Assembly (NCBI GenBank): GCA_963712765.1
Contig: CAVQIX010000007.1
Coordinates: 1-64,000 of the forward strand
Direction of reading: 5' to 3'
DNA from: CAXMST01 sp963712765
GTDB taxonomy: Bacteria > Actinomycetota > Thermoleophilia > Solirubrobacterales > 70-9
DNA: 64,000 nucleotides
Shown: in pieces, positions 40,526 through 49,122 of the stretch
How the letters are laid out: each line of letters opens with the position of its first letter
Position numbering within the stretch: position 1 is the stretch's first letter
Notes under the pieces: generated by a model
What the model saw: only the letters and a program-made list of their open reading frames with translations
Told to the model about the DNA's origin: nothing
The model's database searches: none
Program-made: the position numbers and the translations under genes

Positions 40526-41559
40526 CAGGACTTGTGCAGTCGACGCCACTCGCGCCAGGCACCGAGCGACGTCGCCCACAAACCGGCCCAGACAAGCGGG
40601 GTGACGACCAGGTAGGCCAGACCCCAGCTCGGGTGTCCGCGCCAGATGCGCCCGAGCGCGTGCCACCAGCGGCGAGCCGGGTAGACGGCGAACATCCGCC
40701 AGGCCGCGATCGGCAGCGGCTGCTCAGCGGGCCCGGTCGGAGACTCGAACCCGTACTCCTCGACACATTGGATCAGGCCGCGGCCGTGGTCGTACTGGTG
40801 CTCGAGGTAGGGCGTCAGGCGCTTGAGGTTGAGGTGGTCGAGCTGGACCCGGGCGTCGAAGCGGACGTCGATCCCGGCATCGACCAGGCGCTGGTTGAAG
40901 AGCGTGTCCTCGCCGGTCTCGGCCTCCTCGGGGAACTCGCCGAAGCGGTCGAAGAGGCCGCGGTCATAGGAGAGGCAATGGGGAATCTGTTGCTCGGAGA
41001 GGATTTCCTCGGCCGGAATCAGCGCCGAGTACTCGAGGAAGTACCCCGCGACGCCGATCGGGTGCTTGGGTGTGCCGTTGGTGATCGAGCCGCCGACGGC
41101 GTCGAAGCCCTCGCGATGGCGGGCGACCCTGCGGCGCAGGAAGTCGCGGCGGGCGACGCCGTCGTCTGGGCAGAAGGCGATGAAGTCGCCGGAGGCGGCG
41201 CGGACACCGGCGTTACGTGCCGGACCGGGCCAGAGGCGCTGCTCGGAGCGAACGACCTTGACCTCAGGGTAATTGGCCCGTACGTAGGTGGCGGCATCGT
41301 CGGTACCGGAGTCGACGACGATCACCTCGTAGGGCTCCGAGATGTCCTGCTTGCGCAGAGATGTGAGGGAGTGATCGATCTTGCGCCGGGAGTTGTATGA
41401 GCAGACGATCACCGAGATCACGGGGTCGGCGGTCTCGACTCCGTTCCGTGCCTTGGCCTCGGGACGCTCCCCAATCGTCGCAGAGGACGATGCGCCCGCG
41501 ATGTGGCCGTTCTCGGTCGCTCCCTGCGACGCCTGCGTGTCACTCCGGTTATCGCTCAT
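40525..41559 (-). CDS. Glycosyltransferase, GT2 family
   Basis: A 344-residue GT-A protein. After a polar leader of about 45 residues come ISVIVCSYNSRRKIDHSL, VIVVDSGTDD and AFCPDDGVARRDF in the DxD position. Region ETGEDTLFNQRL (ED motif) is the usual acceptor-side motif. The C-terminus is hydrophobic (GLAYLVVTPLVWAGLWATSL), suggesting a membrane helix. ATG 41559 overlaps the stop of the upstream GT2 (ATGA), and the RlpA-like gene follows in the same way. Confidence 0.88.
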   Translation of the reverse strand: MSDNRSDTQASQGATENGHIAGASSSATIGERPEAKARNGVETADPVISVIVCSYNSRRKIDHSLTSLRKQDISEPYEVIVVDSGTDDAATYVRANYPEVKVVRSEQRLWPGPARNAGVRAASGDFIAFCPDDGVARRDFLRRRVARHREGFDAVGGSITNGTPKHPIGVAGYFLEYSALIPAEEILSEQQIPHCLSYDRGLFDRFGEFPEEAETGEDTLFNQRLVDAGIDVRFDARVQLDHLNLKRLTPYLEHQYDHGRGLIQCVEEYGFESPTGPAEQPLPIAAWRMFAVYPARRWWHALGRIWRGHPSWGLAYLVVTPLVWAGLWATSLGAWREWRRLHKS

Positions 41560-42392
41560 TTCCAGTGCTCCTCGGGACGCAGCGAGGATTGCGCCAGGCC
41601 CGCCCAGACCCCGGCATGGTAGATCACGCGGCCGGGGATGACCCAGGGAGTCCGGCCCTGGGCAACCTGGCGTACCCCGATCACGAGAACGCGGGGCAAG
41701 GAATGGTCCCACCACGGGTGCGGCAGCGTGCGAATCGCCGCGCCGCGCCCTACCCAGCGCCCGTTCTCGAATATCTCACCGATCGAGTCCGGGTGATTGT
41801 GGAAGCAGACCGCCCCTGGGGCCACCAGGGCGAGCTCGCCGACCTTCTCGGCGAGGGTCAGATCCTCGCCGTAGCCGACGTCGTCGTAGCCACCGACCTC
41901 GATGAACGGCTCCCGTCGGATCGCCCGGAACGCCTCCCAGCGGTCGGGGAAGTCGGCGGGCAGCAGCCGGTCGGGAGGGGACCAGCGGAGCGCGGCGTAC
42001 GCTCGGGCCCAGGGCTTGTCCACGTTGTCGAGGAAGATCTCCCGAGTGAAGCTCCCGACCGCCTCGCCGGAACGGATCGGCGCGATCAGCTTCTCGATGA
42101 ACTCAGGGGAGGCCCGCATGTCACCGTCGAGGAATACGAGGATCTCCCCGGTCGCGCCCGCAGCCGCTTCGTTGCGGGCGACTGCGGGCCCGCGATGGGC
42201 GAGCCGGAGCACGGCCGCGCCCCCAGCCTCTGCAACCGCACCCGTCGCGTCGGTTGAACCGTCATCGGCGACGATCACCTCGAGCGGCGGGTATGTCTGA
42301 TCCGCCAGCGACTCGAGCAGCCCACCAATGTGGCGCTCCTCGTTGTAGGCCGCGATCACGACGCTGACGCTCGGTCCCTGGCCACCGCTCAT
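41556..42392 (-). CDS. Glycosyltransferase, GT2 family
   Basis: A 278-residue GT-A enzyme: VSVVIAAYNEERHIGGLL, VIVADDGSTDATGAV, and VFLDGDMRASPEF (DxD). GYGEDLTLAEKVG and GRWVGRGAAIRTLP repeat motifs of the GT2 at 30,687-31,523, so the two are paralogues. ATG 42392 is chosen because TATGTT (42,403-42,408, minus strand) is ten bases upstream; ATG 42407 is too close to it. It starts a four-gene operon ending in the third CapK gene. The sugar is unknown. Confidence 0.88.
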   Translation of the reverse strand: MSGGQGPSVSVVIAAYNEERHIGGLLESLADQTYPPLEVIVADDGSTDATGAVAEAGGAAVLRLAHRGPAVARNEAAAGATGEILVFLDGDMRASPEFIEKLIAPIRSGEAVGSFTREIFLDNVDKPWARAYAALRWSPPDRLLPADFPDRWEAFRAIRREPFIEVGGYDDVGYGEDLTLAEKVGELALVAPGAVCFHNHPDSIGEIFENGRWVGRGAAIRTLPHPWWDHSLPRVLVIGVRQVAQGRTPWVIPGRVIYHAGVWAGLAQSSLRPEEHWK

Positions 42393-42402
42393 TGCGCCGA
42401 CC

Positions 42403-42412
42403 AACATACAAT
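42403..42412. promoter_or_regulatory. Overlapping divergent -10 hexamers
   Basis: TACAAT (42,407-42,412, plus) lies nine bases before GTG 42422, and TATGTT (42,403-42,408, minus) lies ten bases before ATG 42392. Because the hexamers overlap, the two operons would compete for polymerase. Confidence 0.5.
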
Positions 42413-42421
42413 CGCGGGATC

Positions 42422-43000
42422 GTGCAGCGCTACCTCGCCCCAGCCGGGCCCCTGCTGATTGGTTCGACCGTGGCCGTCCTCGCCCTGCGCACGCTGCTGC
42501 GTGTGGAGCGCGCCGCCCGCGAATCGACGACCGGCGGCGCGGACGCGATCGTCGTCTTCGGGGCAGCCGCCGGCCCGCTGGGCCCGAGCCCCGAGCTCGG
42601 CGTCAGGCTCGACCACGCCGCCGAACTCTTCCACCGGGGCTATGCCCCCCGAATCATCTGCTCGGGTGGGCGTACCGGCTCGGTGTCGGAGGCGAGGGCC
42701 ATGCGCGAGGCGCTGGTCGAGCGCGGCGTCGAGGCGGTCGCAGTTGAGCTGGACGAGTCCGGCAGCTCAACCCGGCGCACGATCCAGGGTCTTGCCTGCC
42801 GGGGGACCGACGGCGTCGAGCACGTGATCGCCGTCAGTTCCGATTACCACATGCACAGAATCTCGGCCGAGGCCCGCAGGCAGGGGGTCAGCTGTGCAGC
42901 GTCGCCTGCTCCGACCGGCAGCCTGCTGCGCTCGTCGAGGGCCCGGATCCGCGCGCGCACGCGCGAGGTCGCGGCCAGCTGGTGGTACGCAGTCGCATGA
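42422..43000 (+). CDS. YdcF/SanA-like (DUF218) membrane-anchored protein
   Basis: A 192-residue protein. An N-terminal hydrophobic helix (LAPAGPLLIGSTVAVLAL) precedes the DUF218 domain: ADAIVVFGAAAGPLGPSPEL, IICSGGRTGSVSEARAM, VELDESGSSTRRTI and VSSDYHMHR. Members such as ElyC and SanA affect envelope polymers or undecaprenyl carriers; the chemistry is unproven. Its stop overlaps the amidase-like gene (ATGA). GTG 42422 is supported by TACAAT nine bases before it. The location fits control of glycan or peptidoglycan carriers. Confidence 0.82.
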   Translation: MQRYLAPAGPLLIGSTVAVLALRTLLRVERAARESTTGGADAIVVFGAAAGPLGPSPELGVRLDHAAELFHRGYAPRIICSGGRTGSVSEARAMREALVERGVEAVAVELDESGSSTRRTIQGLACRGTDGVEHVIAVSSDYHMHRISAEARRQGVSCAASPAPTGSLLRSSRARIRARTREVAASWWYAVA

Positions 43001-43545
43001 GCACCAAGGTCTTCCTCTGCGCGGGGCACGAGCTCGGCGGTGGCGCCAGCGCCAACGGCCTGTGCGAGAACCCCTACAACTTCGTTGTCGGCCAGATCGC
43101 GGCCGGCGCTCTGCGGCGCCGCGGCATCGATGCCGAGGTAGCTCCGCTCAGCCGGGCCGGGTATCCGGAGGACATCCACGCGAAAACGGCATGGATCAAC
43201 GGGTGCGCCCACGATGGCGACCTTGCGATCGACATCCACCTCGACATCAACGAGCCGGGCTGCGCAGCCTTCGCCATCGGGGACTCCGCCGAGCTCACGG
43301 CGGCCGGGGTCCTGGCAGCAGCGATCGCGGAGCGCACCGGTCTGCAGTCCCGGGGCGGACGCCCCGAGGCCGAGACCGCGCCCGGAAGGCTCGGATTCCT
43401 GCACAGCACCAACTGCCGAGCAGTTCTGGTCGAGCTGTGCTCGATGAACACCTCCGATGCGGAGTTCGCCAAGCGGCCCGGTGCGCGCTGGGCCTTCGGC
43501 GAGGGGCTGGCGATCGGCTGTTTGAGGGTGACCGAGAGCGCATGA
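42997..43545 (+). CDS. N-acetylmuramoyl-L-alanine amidase-like hydrolase
   Basis: A 182-residue protein starting STKVFLCAGHELGGGASANG, in which the His fits the first zinc ligand of amidase_3 enzymes. IDIHLDINEPG resembles the second-His strand (S-x-H-x-N) and VLVELCSMNTSDAE the catalytic Glu strand. There is no signal peptide, so it would act on cytosolic substrates or need another route. It is coupled on both sides (ATGA overlaps) between the DUF218 and thiolase-like genes. The fold call is fair; the substrate is uncertain. Confidence 0.65.
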   Translation: MSTKVFLCAGHELGGGASANGLCENPYNFVVGQIAAGALRRRGIDAEVAPLSRAGYPEDIHAKTAWINGCAHDGDLAIDIHLDINEPGCAAFAIGDSAELTAAGVLAAAIAERTGLQSRGGRPEAETAPGRLGFLHSTNCRAVLVELCSMNTSDAEFAKRPGARWAFGEGLAIGCLRVTESA

Positions 43546-44624
43546 GCGGGCCCTGCGTCAACGGCTCCGCACGGACGGTGTACGGCTCGCTCGGGGGGAG
43601 CTTGAAGGACGTCACAGCCAGGGAGCTCGCCGAGACCGCCGCGTTGGCGGCACTCGATTCAGGACCGGTCGGCGCCGCTGATCTCGAGCAGGTGATCTGC
43701 GCGATCGGGCTGCCGACCGAGGGTGCCGACCTCGGCCTCGCCGCCGCTGTTGCCGAGGCGGTCGGGGCGAGCGCGGCGTGCCCGACCCGGACCCTGATCG
43801 GGGTCGACGCCGCGGGCGCCGCGCTGCTCCTCGGTCACCGCAGCGCCTCGGCCGGACGGCGGGTGCTGCTGGTGGGCGCCGACTCCGCCTCCCGGGCCGC
43901 CTACTGGATCGGCGGGGTACGACTCGGCGCCAGCGAGGACGCGAGCTTTGCCACCGATCCGCTCGGACCGGCCCTCGACCCGCTCGGCGAGCGGGGGTCG
44001 CCCCCCCACCTGCTGGAGGAGGAGGCCGGCCGACGCGACCTGGGGCGTGCGGAGCTCGACCGCTACGCGACGCGCTCACACTCCCGTGCGGCGGCGGCAG
44101 CCTCCGCCGTGCCGGTCGCCGGCCTCCAGCGCGACGAGCTCGTCCTCGCCGATCCAGATGCGGCCGGCGAGCGGATCGCCGCCAGCCCCTCCCTTCACAC
44201 CCGGGGTGGCGATCTGACGGTCGCCAACTGCGCCGCCCCGATCGATGGTGCGGCGGCCGTCGTCCTCACCTCCGACGGGGGCGGCCCGGCGCTGAGCTCG
44301 CCCGTCGAGACCGCCGTCGAGGCGGGTAAGGGGAGCGCGGCGGCTGCGGCGGCACGCGCCGCCGGTGAGGAGGGCGACTGGAGCTACGCCGCGCTCGGCC
44401 TCGGCGAGTGCTCTGCGGCCCAAGCGCTGATCGCCATCGCGGAGCTTGGGGCGGACGCGGATTCCGTCAACCCCGCCGGTGGCGGAATCGCCACCGGTCG
44501 CCCGACCTCCGGCGAAGCGATCGCGCTCCTCGCAGGGGCCGCGGGGCTGCCGGGCGATGGGCCGATCGTCGTGGCCGACGAGAGCCCGACGGGCTCCGGG
44601 CTCGCTCTGCTGCTCAGTCCTTGA
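43542..44624 (+). CDS. Degenerate thiolase-fold protein
   Basis: A 360-residue, Ala-rich protein with a thiolase-like plan: an N-terminal half ending in a helix region ACPTRTLIGVDAAGAALLLG where a catalytic Cys would sit, and a C-terminal LGECSAAQAL and VNPAGGGIATGRPTSGEA region. The usual C-terminal G-H-P is G-R-P here and the N-terminal active-site stretch is not canonical. It therefore looks catalytically altered, as in stand-alone thiolase-like proteins. It is coupled to the amidase-like gene and overlaps the convergent ABC ATPase by 11 bases. I cannot assign a reaction. Confidence 0.6.
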   Translation: MSGPCVNGSARTVYGSLGGSLKDVTARELAETAALAALDSGPVGAADLEQVICAIGLPTEGADLGLAAAVAEAVGASAACPTRTLIGVDAAGAALLLGHRSASAGRRVLLVGADSASRAAYWIGGVRLGASEDASFATDPLGPALDPLGERGSPPHLLEEEAGRRDLGRAELDRYATRSHSRAAAAASAVPVAGLQRDELVLADPDAAGERIAASPSLHTRGGDLTVANCAAPIDGAAAVVLTSDGGGPALSSPVETAVEAGKGSAAAAAARAAGEEGDWSYAALGLGECSAAQALIAIAELGADADSVNPAGGGIATGRPTSGEAIALLAGAAGLPGDGPIVVADESPTGSGLALLLSP

Positions 44625-45423
44625 GACCGATTCGGCGCGGGGACGGCTTCGGCGCCCCGTCGCGCTCGAAGTCGTGGCCCTCCGCGGCGATGTAGGCCTC
44701 GCGGACCTGCTCGAACTCACCCACGGCCTTGACCTCGCCGCCCTTCATGTGGACGGCCGAAGTGCAGAAACGGGCCAGGAGCTCGTGATCGTGTCCGGCG
44801 GCGACGACGATCCCGCCCCGGGCGCGGAGCTCCTCGGCATCGTGGTGGACGATGTCGCGGAACTCGTGGTCGAATGCCTCATGGACCTCGTCGAGCAGCA
44901 TGATCTGGGGCTCGACGAGCCTGACGGCGGTAAAGCCGAGGCGGGCCCGCATGCCCTGCGAGTAGCTCGAGACCGGCCGGTCGAAGGCATCCCCCAGGCG
45001 GCTCCCCTCCTTGACGTCGTCGGCCCGCTCCCGAGCCTGCTCTCGGGTCAGCCCGGCGAGCGTTCCCAGCAGGTGACAGTTCTCGCGGCCGGTGAGAGCT
45101 CCGAGTACGCCGGCGCGGATCGAGAGCAGTGAGGCGATCTGGCCGCGGGTCTCGACCGTGCCGACGTCGCATTCCATCACCCCGGCCATCAGCCGCAGCA
45201 GAGTCGTCTTGCCCGAGCCGCTCTTGCCCAGCAGAGCGACGCCGTCACCAGGGCTGAATTCCAGGTCGAGGTCGCGCAGGCCCCAAGCCTCGGTGCCCTT
45301 GCGCCGGATCTTCGCGAGAGTCGGTGTGACGACCCTCCGCTGGCGATCGAACAGGAACCGGATGCCGGCGCCGCTGGCGACGATCGAGGCCTCGGGGACG
45401 GGGGTGCCGCTGAGCATGTTCAT
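44614..45423 (-). CDS. ABC transporter ATPase, polysaccharide export type (exporter 1)
   Basis: A 269-residue ATPase: Walker A LLGKSGSGKTTLLRL, signature SSYSQGMRARLGFT, Walker B IMLLDEVHEAFDHEF, and a switch His in VAAGHDHELL. The N-terminal 50 residues (FLFDRQRRVVTPTLAKI) resemble other surface-polymer exporters. It lacks the large C-terminal sugar-binding domain of Wzt. It is coupled to the permease gene by ATGA. Together they would flip a lipid-linked glycan or teichoic-type polymer across the membrane. Confidence 0.9.
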   Translation of the reverse strand: MNMLSGTPVPEASIVASGAGIRFLFDRQRRVVTPTLAKIRRKGTEAWGLRDLDLEFSPGDGVALLGKSGSGKTTLLRLMAGVMECDVGTVETRGQIASLLSIRAGVLGALTGRENCHLLGTLAGLTREQARERADDVKEGSRLGDAFDRPVSSYSQGMRARLGFTAVRLVEPQIMLLDEVHEAFDHEFRDIVHHDAEELRARGGIVVAAGHDHELLARFCTSAVHMKGGEVKAVGEFEQVREAYIAAEGHDFERDGAPKPSPRRIGLKD

Positions 45424-46220
45424 CCGAGCATCCGCGCGAAGAAGCGCTGGTCGCGGCGATAGATCGGATAGAAGATCGCGAAGGCGACGATCGCGAATCC
45501 GAGCGGGTACAGGAGCTGCCAGGCCTCGGGAGACTGCCCATACAGCAGCGCATCCCGGTAGGACTCGAAGAGCCCGGTCAGCGGATTGAGCTTGAGCCAG
45601 TTCGCCACGCCCACGGGGATCTCCGAGAGCGCGACCAGGCCTGGGGCGAGGAAGAACATCGTGCGGATGAAGCTGGTCGCGAACGGCCGCAGGTCCGGGT
45701 ACCAGAGGCCGAAGAGGGTGGCGCCGTAGGAAACGGAGATCGCGAGCGCGAGGTTGACCGCAAAGACGACCGGCAGCCAGAGGATGTAGATCGTGGGCGC
45801 GACCGCATATACGGCCATCATCAGGGCGATCAGCAGCAGGCTCGCCCCGAACGCGACCGACTCGGTCAATGCCGAGGAGATCGGCAGCAACATGCGCGGG
45901 AAGCGCATGTTGAGGATGATCGACTCCCGGAAGCCCACGGCGCTGAAGGCGTTGAGGATCGTCAGCATCATCAGCTGGAACGGGACGACCGCCGCGACGA
46001 GGCTGAGGCCCGGCGCCTCGCCGGGCCGGTCGAAGATGAGAGTGACCAGCGCGAGATAGACGCCGACCAGCGCGAAGGGATCGAGCAGCCACTTGATCAG
46101 CTGCATCGGGCCACGCCCGTAGCGGGCGAGCAGATCCGAGCGGGTCAGCGCGAGCAGGAGATCCTTGGAGCGCCGGAGGTCCTCCAGGCGCCCTGTGCGT
46201 GGCGATGCCTGCGTCGCCAC
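45420..46220 (-). CDS. ABC-2 type permease, polysaccharide export (exporter 1)
   Basis: A 266-residue membrane protein with six hydrophobic helices and the ABC-2 layout seen in Wzm/TagG: an amphipathic start (LALTRSDLLARYGRGPMQLIKWLLDP), then segments including NMRFPRMLLPISSALTESVAFG and the C-terminal LNPLTGLFESYRDALL. TACAAA (minus strand) ends seven bases before GTG 46220. It pairs with the ATPase downstream. A second, different permease/ATPase pair lies at 56,494-58,645. Confidence 0.9.
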   Translation of the reverse strand: MATQASPRTGRLEDLRRSKDLLLALTRSDLLARYGRGPMQLIKWLLDPFALVGVYLALVTLIFDRPGEAPGLSLVAAVVPFQLMMLTILNAFSAVGFRESIILNMRFPRMLLPISSALTESVAFGASLLLIALMMAVYAVAPTIYILWLPVVFAVNLALAISVSYGATLFGLWYPDLRPFATSFIRTMFFLAPGLVALSEIPVGVANWLKLNPLTGLFESYRDALLYGQSPEAWQLLYPLGFAIVAFAIFYPIYRRDQRFFARMLG

Positions 46221-46329
46221 CCCCCTGTTTGTAAGCGAAAGACGTTCGATAACGGGCGCGGATCATAGGGCGGCGCGGCATATGTCGAGGGGCGTCGAGC
46301 CGCCGGGCGCGCCGGCTGCGCTGATCGCG

Positions 46330-47436
46330 CTAGCCGGTCTTGGCGGCGACCCGCGACGGAGCCACGCGCGTAACCGGCGGCAGCTCGCCCTCGCGCGCTC
46401 GTGCTCCCGAAAGCACCAGCACCACGTGATCGGAGCGACCGAGCTCCTCCCGGCGCTCGAGCAGCCCGGCCCAGCTGATGAACGGTGCGCGCTCGGCGGC
46501 GAAGCTGACCGCGGGACCGGCGGCATCCGCGAGCGCCGCTGCCTCGGGCTCCACCCGCGCCGGGGCCACGACGTTGACCGAAGCCCGCCCGGCGTCGACG
46601 AGGCGCGCTATCGCCGGCGCAGTTGTCAGCGGGCCGGCCGAGAGCAGGGTGGGCTCGAACGGATGCACGGGCAGCTCGAGGTCATCGGCTCCGATCGGAC
46701 CGCGACGCTCCAGCCAGCTCGCGAGCGAGGCCTGGTCCTCGACCTGGAACAGCTCGAACCGTGGGCGCTGATCGCAGAGGCCGAGCCGATCAAGGCGCCC
46801 GAAGCCTTGCTCCATGCCGAGCGGGCCGAAGCCGCCGGCGATCGTCTGGGCTACCACCGTGGCCTGAGGGACATGCTCGGCGATCGCGTAGGCGATCGCC
46901 GCCTTGCCTTCCACTCGCCAGTCGGTCGGGGCGATCAGCCGCGAGGAGTCCGCCGCGCCGCGCTCCCTCGCCACCGCCGCTGCGTCGAGCACGTCGCCAT
47001 CGACGACGACCAGCTCCGAGCGGGCGTCGGGATCGAGGCCGCGGAGCTTCTCCAGCCCCGAGGCAGGGATGCAGGCTGTGCTGGCGATCCCGGCCCGGAG
47101 CGCGTAGCCGCGATACGCGGCCGCCGTGTTGCCGCTCGATGCGAACACGAGGCGCTCAGCGCTCCCGCGCTGCTCGAGCTGGCGGCAGATCACGACGGCA
47201 GCCTCGACGTCCTTGAACGTTCCCGAGGGTCCGCCGTCGCAGGGCAGCAGCCACATCGACGCAACCCCGAGCTCGCGGGCCAGGTCCGGGGACTCGATGG
47301 GTCGGCGGAGCTCCGGCCGCTCAGGGTACGCGAGGCGCTCTGCGGTTCTGTGCTCGATGCCGAGCAGAGGTAGGTAGCGGAAGACACCCGGGAACCCCGG
47401 GCTGGCTGCCCCCTGCCGTTCGAAGCTCACCGACAT
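46330..47436 (-). CDS. Threonine-synthase-like PLP enzyme
   Basis: A 368-residue fold-II PLP protein. The PLP lysine is in GGPSGTFKDVEAA, the phosphate-type loop is FASSGNTAAAYRGYALRAG, and AQTIAGGFGPLGMEQG resembles the glycine-rich PLP-phosphate cradle. It is shorter than most threonine synthases, and the N-terminus (YLPLLGIEHRTAERLAYPERPEL) departs from them. It could carry out a beta- or gamma-replacement or elimination that makes a decoration amino acid. It stands 31 bases from the divergent mutase gene. The ATG follows a GGAGG. The reaction is not certain. Confidence 0.75.
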   Translation of the reverse strand: MSVSFERQGAASPGFPGVFRYLPLLGIEHRTAERLAYPERPELRRPIESPDLARELGVASMWLLPCDGGPSGTFKDVEAAVVICRQLEQRGSAERLVFASSGNTAAAYRGYALRAGIASTACIPASGLEKLRGLDPDARSELVVVDGDVLDAAAVARERGAADSSRLIAPTDWRVEGKAAIAYAIAEHVPQATVVAQTIAGGFGPLGMEQGFGRLDRLGLCDQRPRFELFQVEDQASLASWLERRGPIGADDLELPVHPFEPTLLSAGPLTTAPAIARLVDAGRASVNVVAPARVEPEAAALADAAGPAVSFAAERAPFISWAGLLERREELGRSDHVVLVLSGARAREGELPPVTRVAPSRVAAKTG

Positions 47437-47454
47437 ACGCCTCCGCCTAAACCG

Positions 47455-47460
47455 TATCCT
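47455..47460 (+). promoter_or_regulatory. -10 hexamer TATCCT, leaderless-type
   Basis: TATCCT stands seven bases before GTG 47468 in the 31-base gap between divergent genes. Confidence 0.45.
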
Positions 47461-47467
47461 CTCCGCC

Positions 47468-49102
47468 GTGGGCGCAGCCGACACCGACACCGAGAATCGC
47501 TTCATCGCACCCATCGTCGGCCCCGACGACGAGCGCCGGATCACCGACTCCGGGATCGAGATCGACCGCGTCTACACCGCCAACGACGTCGCGGCCGGCC
47601 TCGAGCAGCGCCTCGGTGAGCCCGGCTCCTACCCCTTCACCCGCGGCATCCATGACGGCATGTACCGGGATCGCCTCTGGACCATGCGCCAGTACGCGGG
47701 CTTCTCCTCACCCGAGGACACCAATGAGCGCTACAGGTATCTGATCGAGCACGGCTCGACCGGCCTCTCGATGGCCTTCGACCTGCCGACCCAGCTCGGC
47801 CGCGACTCCGATGAGCCGATCTGCGAGGGCGAGGTCGGACGGACCGGCGTCCCGATCGACACGATCGAGGACATGCGGATCTGCTTCGAGGAGATACCGC
47901 TCTCCGGCGTCTCGACCTCGATGACGATCAACGCCCCGGCTGCCGTCCTGCTGCTTCTCTACGAACTCGTCGGCGAGGAGCAGGGCGTGCCCTCGACCGA
48001 TCTCCGCGGCACCGTGCAAAACGACGTGCTCAAGGAGTACATGGCCCGCGGCAACTACATCTACCCGCCCGAGCCGACGATGCGGCTGACCACCGACATC
48101 TTCGAGTACTGCGCCGAGCACGTGCCGAAGTGGAACACGATCTCGATCTCCGGCTACCACATCCGCGAGAAGGGCTGCTCGGCGGTCCAGGAGGTCGCCT
48201 TCACCCTCTCCAACGCGATCGCCTACGTCGAGGCGGCGCTGGACCGTGGGCTCGAGATAGATCAGTTCGCGCCAAGGCTCGCCTTCTTCTTCAACGGCCA
48301 CAACAACGTCTTCCAGGAGATCGCCAAGTTCCGCGCCGTGCGCCGGATGTGGGCGGAGATCGTCCGGGACCGCTTCGACTCGACCTCCGAGCGTTCCCAG
48401 ATGATCCGCTTCCACACCCAGACCGGCGGCGTCACGCTCCAGGCCCAGCAGCCAGAGGTCAACATCATCCGCGTCGCCCTGCAGGGATTCGCGGCGGTCT
48501 GCGGGGGGACCCAATCGCTGCACACCAACGGCTTCGACGAGGCGCTCGCGCTGCCGACCGAGCGCTCGGCCAGGATCGCGCTCCGCACCCAGCAGGTGCT
48601 CGCCCACGAGTCGGGCGCCGCCGACACCGTCGACCCCTTCGCCGGCTCCTACTTCGTCGAGTCGCTGACCGATGAGATCGAGCTCCGGGCAAAGGAGCTG
48701 ATGGAGCAGGTAGCCGATCAGGGCGGCTCGGTGCAGGCGCTCGACTTCATGCAGAAGGAGATCGAGGAGTCCGCCGCCAGCTACCACGAGCGGTACAAGA
48801 GCGGCCAGGACATCATCGTCGGCGTCAACGAGTTCGTCACCGACTCGGTCGACGACGTCGACATCCTCAAGGTCGATCCCGAGGCCGAGCACCGCCAGGT
48901 CAAGAGACTCGCGGAGTGGAAGGCGGGTCGCGATCAGGCCCAGCTCGACGCCCGGCTGGCCTCGCTGCGGGACGTCGCCCAGGGCGACGGAAACATGCTC
49001 CCGGCGATGAAGGAGGCTCTCCGCGAGGGGGCATCGATCGGTGAGGTCTGCGGCTCCCTGAGAGAGGTCTTCGGGGAGTACCAGGGCGGGGCCTTCTTCT
49101 AG
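47468..49102 (+). CDS. Methylmalonyl-CoA mutase-type large subunit (B12 domain absent)
   Basis: A 544-residue acyl-CoA mutase barrel: YPFTRGIHDGMYRDRLWTMR, DLPTQLGRDSDEP, TVQNDVLKEYMARGNYIYPP, SISGYHIREKGCSAVQE and NNVFQEIAKFRA. It ends (GEYQGGAFF) without a cobalamin-binding domain, so it needs a separate small subunit not present here. The Arg of EYMARGNY, which binds a substrate carboxylate in methylmalonyl-CoA mutase, is kept. The position of that enzyme's Tyr (G-x-Y-x-T-M-Y) appears to be His (GIHDGMY), so the substrate may differ. GTG 47468 is supported by TATCCT upstream. Confidence 0.87.
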   Translation: MGAADTDTENRFIAPIVGPDDERRITDSGIEIDRVYTANDVAAGLEQRLGEPGSYPFTRGIHDGMYRDRLWTMRQYAGFSSPEDTNERYRYLIEHGSTGLSMAFDLPTQLGRDSDEPICEGEVGRTGVPIDTIEDMRICFEEIPLSGVSTSMTINAPAAVLLLLYELVGEEQGVPSTDLRGTVQNDVLKEYMARGNYIYPPEPTMRLTTDIFEYCAEHVPKWNTISISGYHIREKGCSAVQEVAFTLSNAIAYVEAALDRGLEIDQFAPRLAFFFNGHNNVFQEIAKFRAVRRMWAEIVRDRFDSTSERSQMIRFHTQTGGVTLQAQQPEVNIIRVALQGFAAVCGGTQSLHTNGFDEALALPTERSARIALRTQQVLAHESGAADTVDPFAGSYFVESLTDEIELRAKELMEQVADQGGSVQALDFMQKEIEESAASYHERYKSGQDIIVGVNEFVTDSVDDVDILKVDPEAEHRQVKRLAEWKAGRDQAQLDARLASLRDVAQGDGNMLPAMKEALREGASIGEVCGSLREVFGEYQGGAFF

Positions 49103-49122
49103 CCCGATGGATCGTCGCTGAA

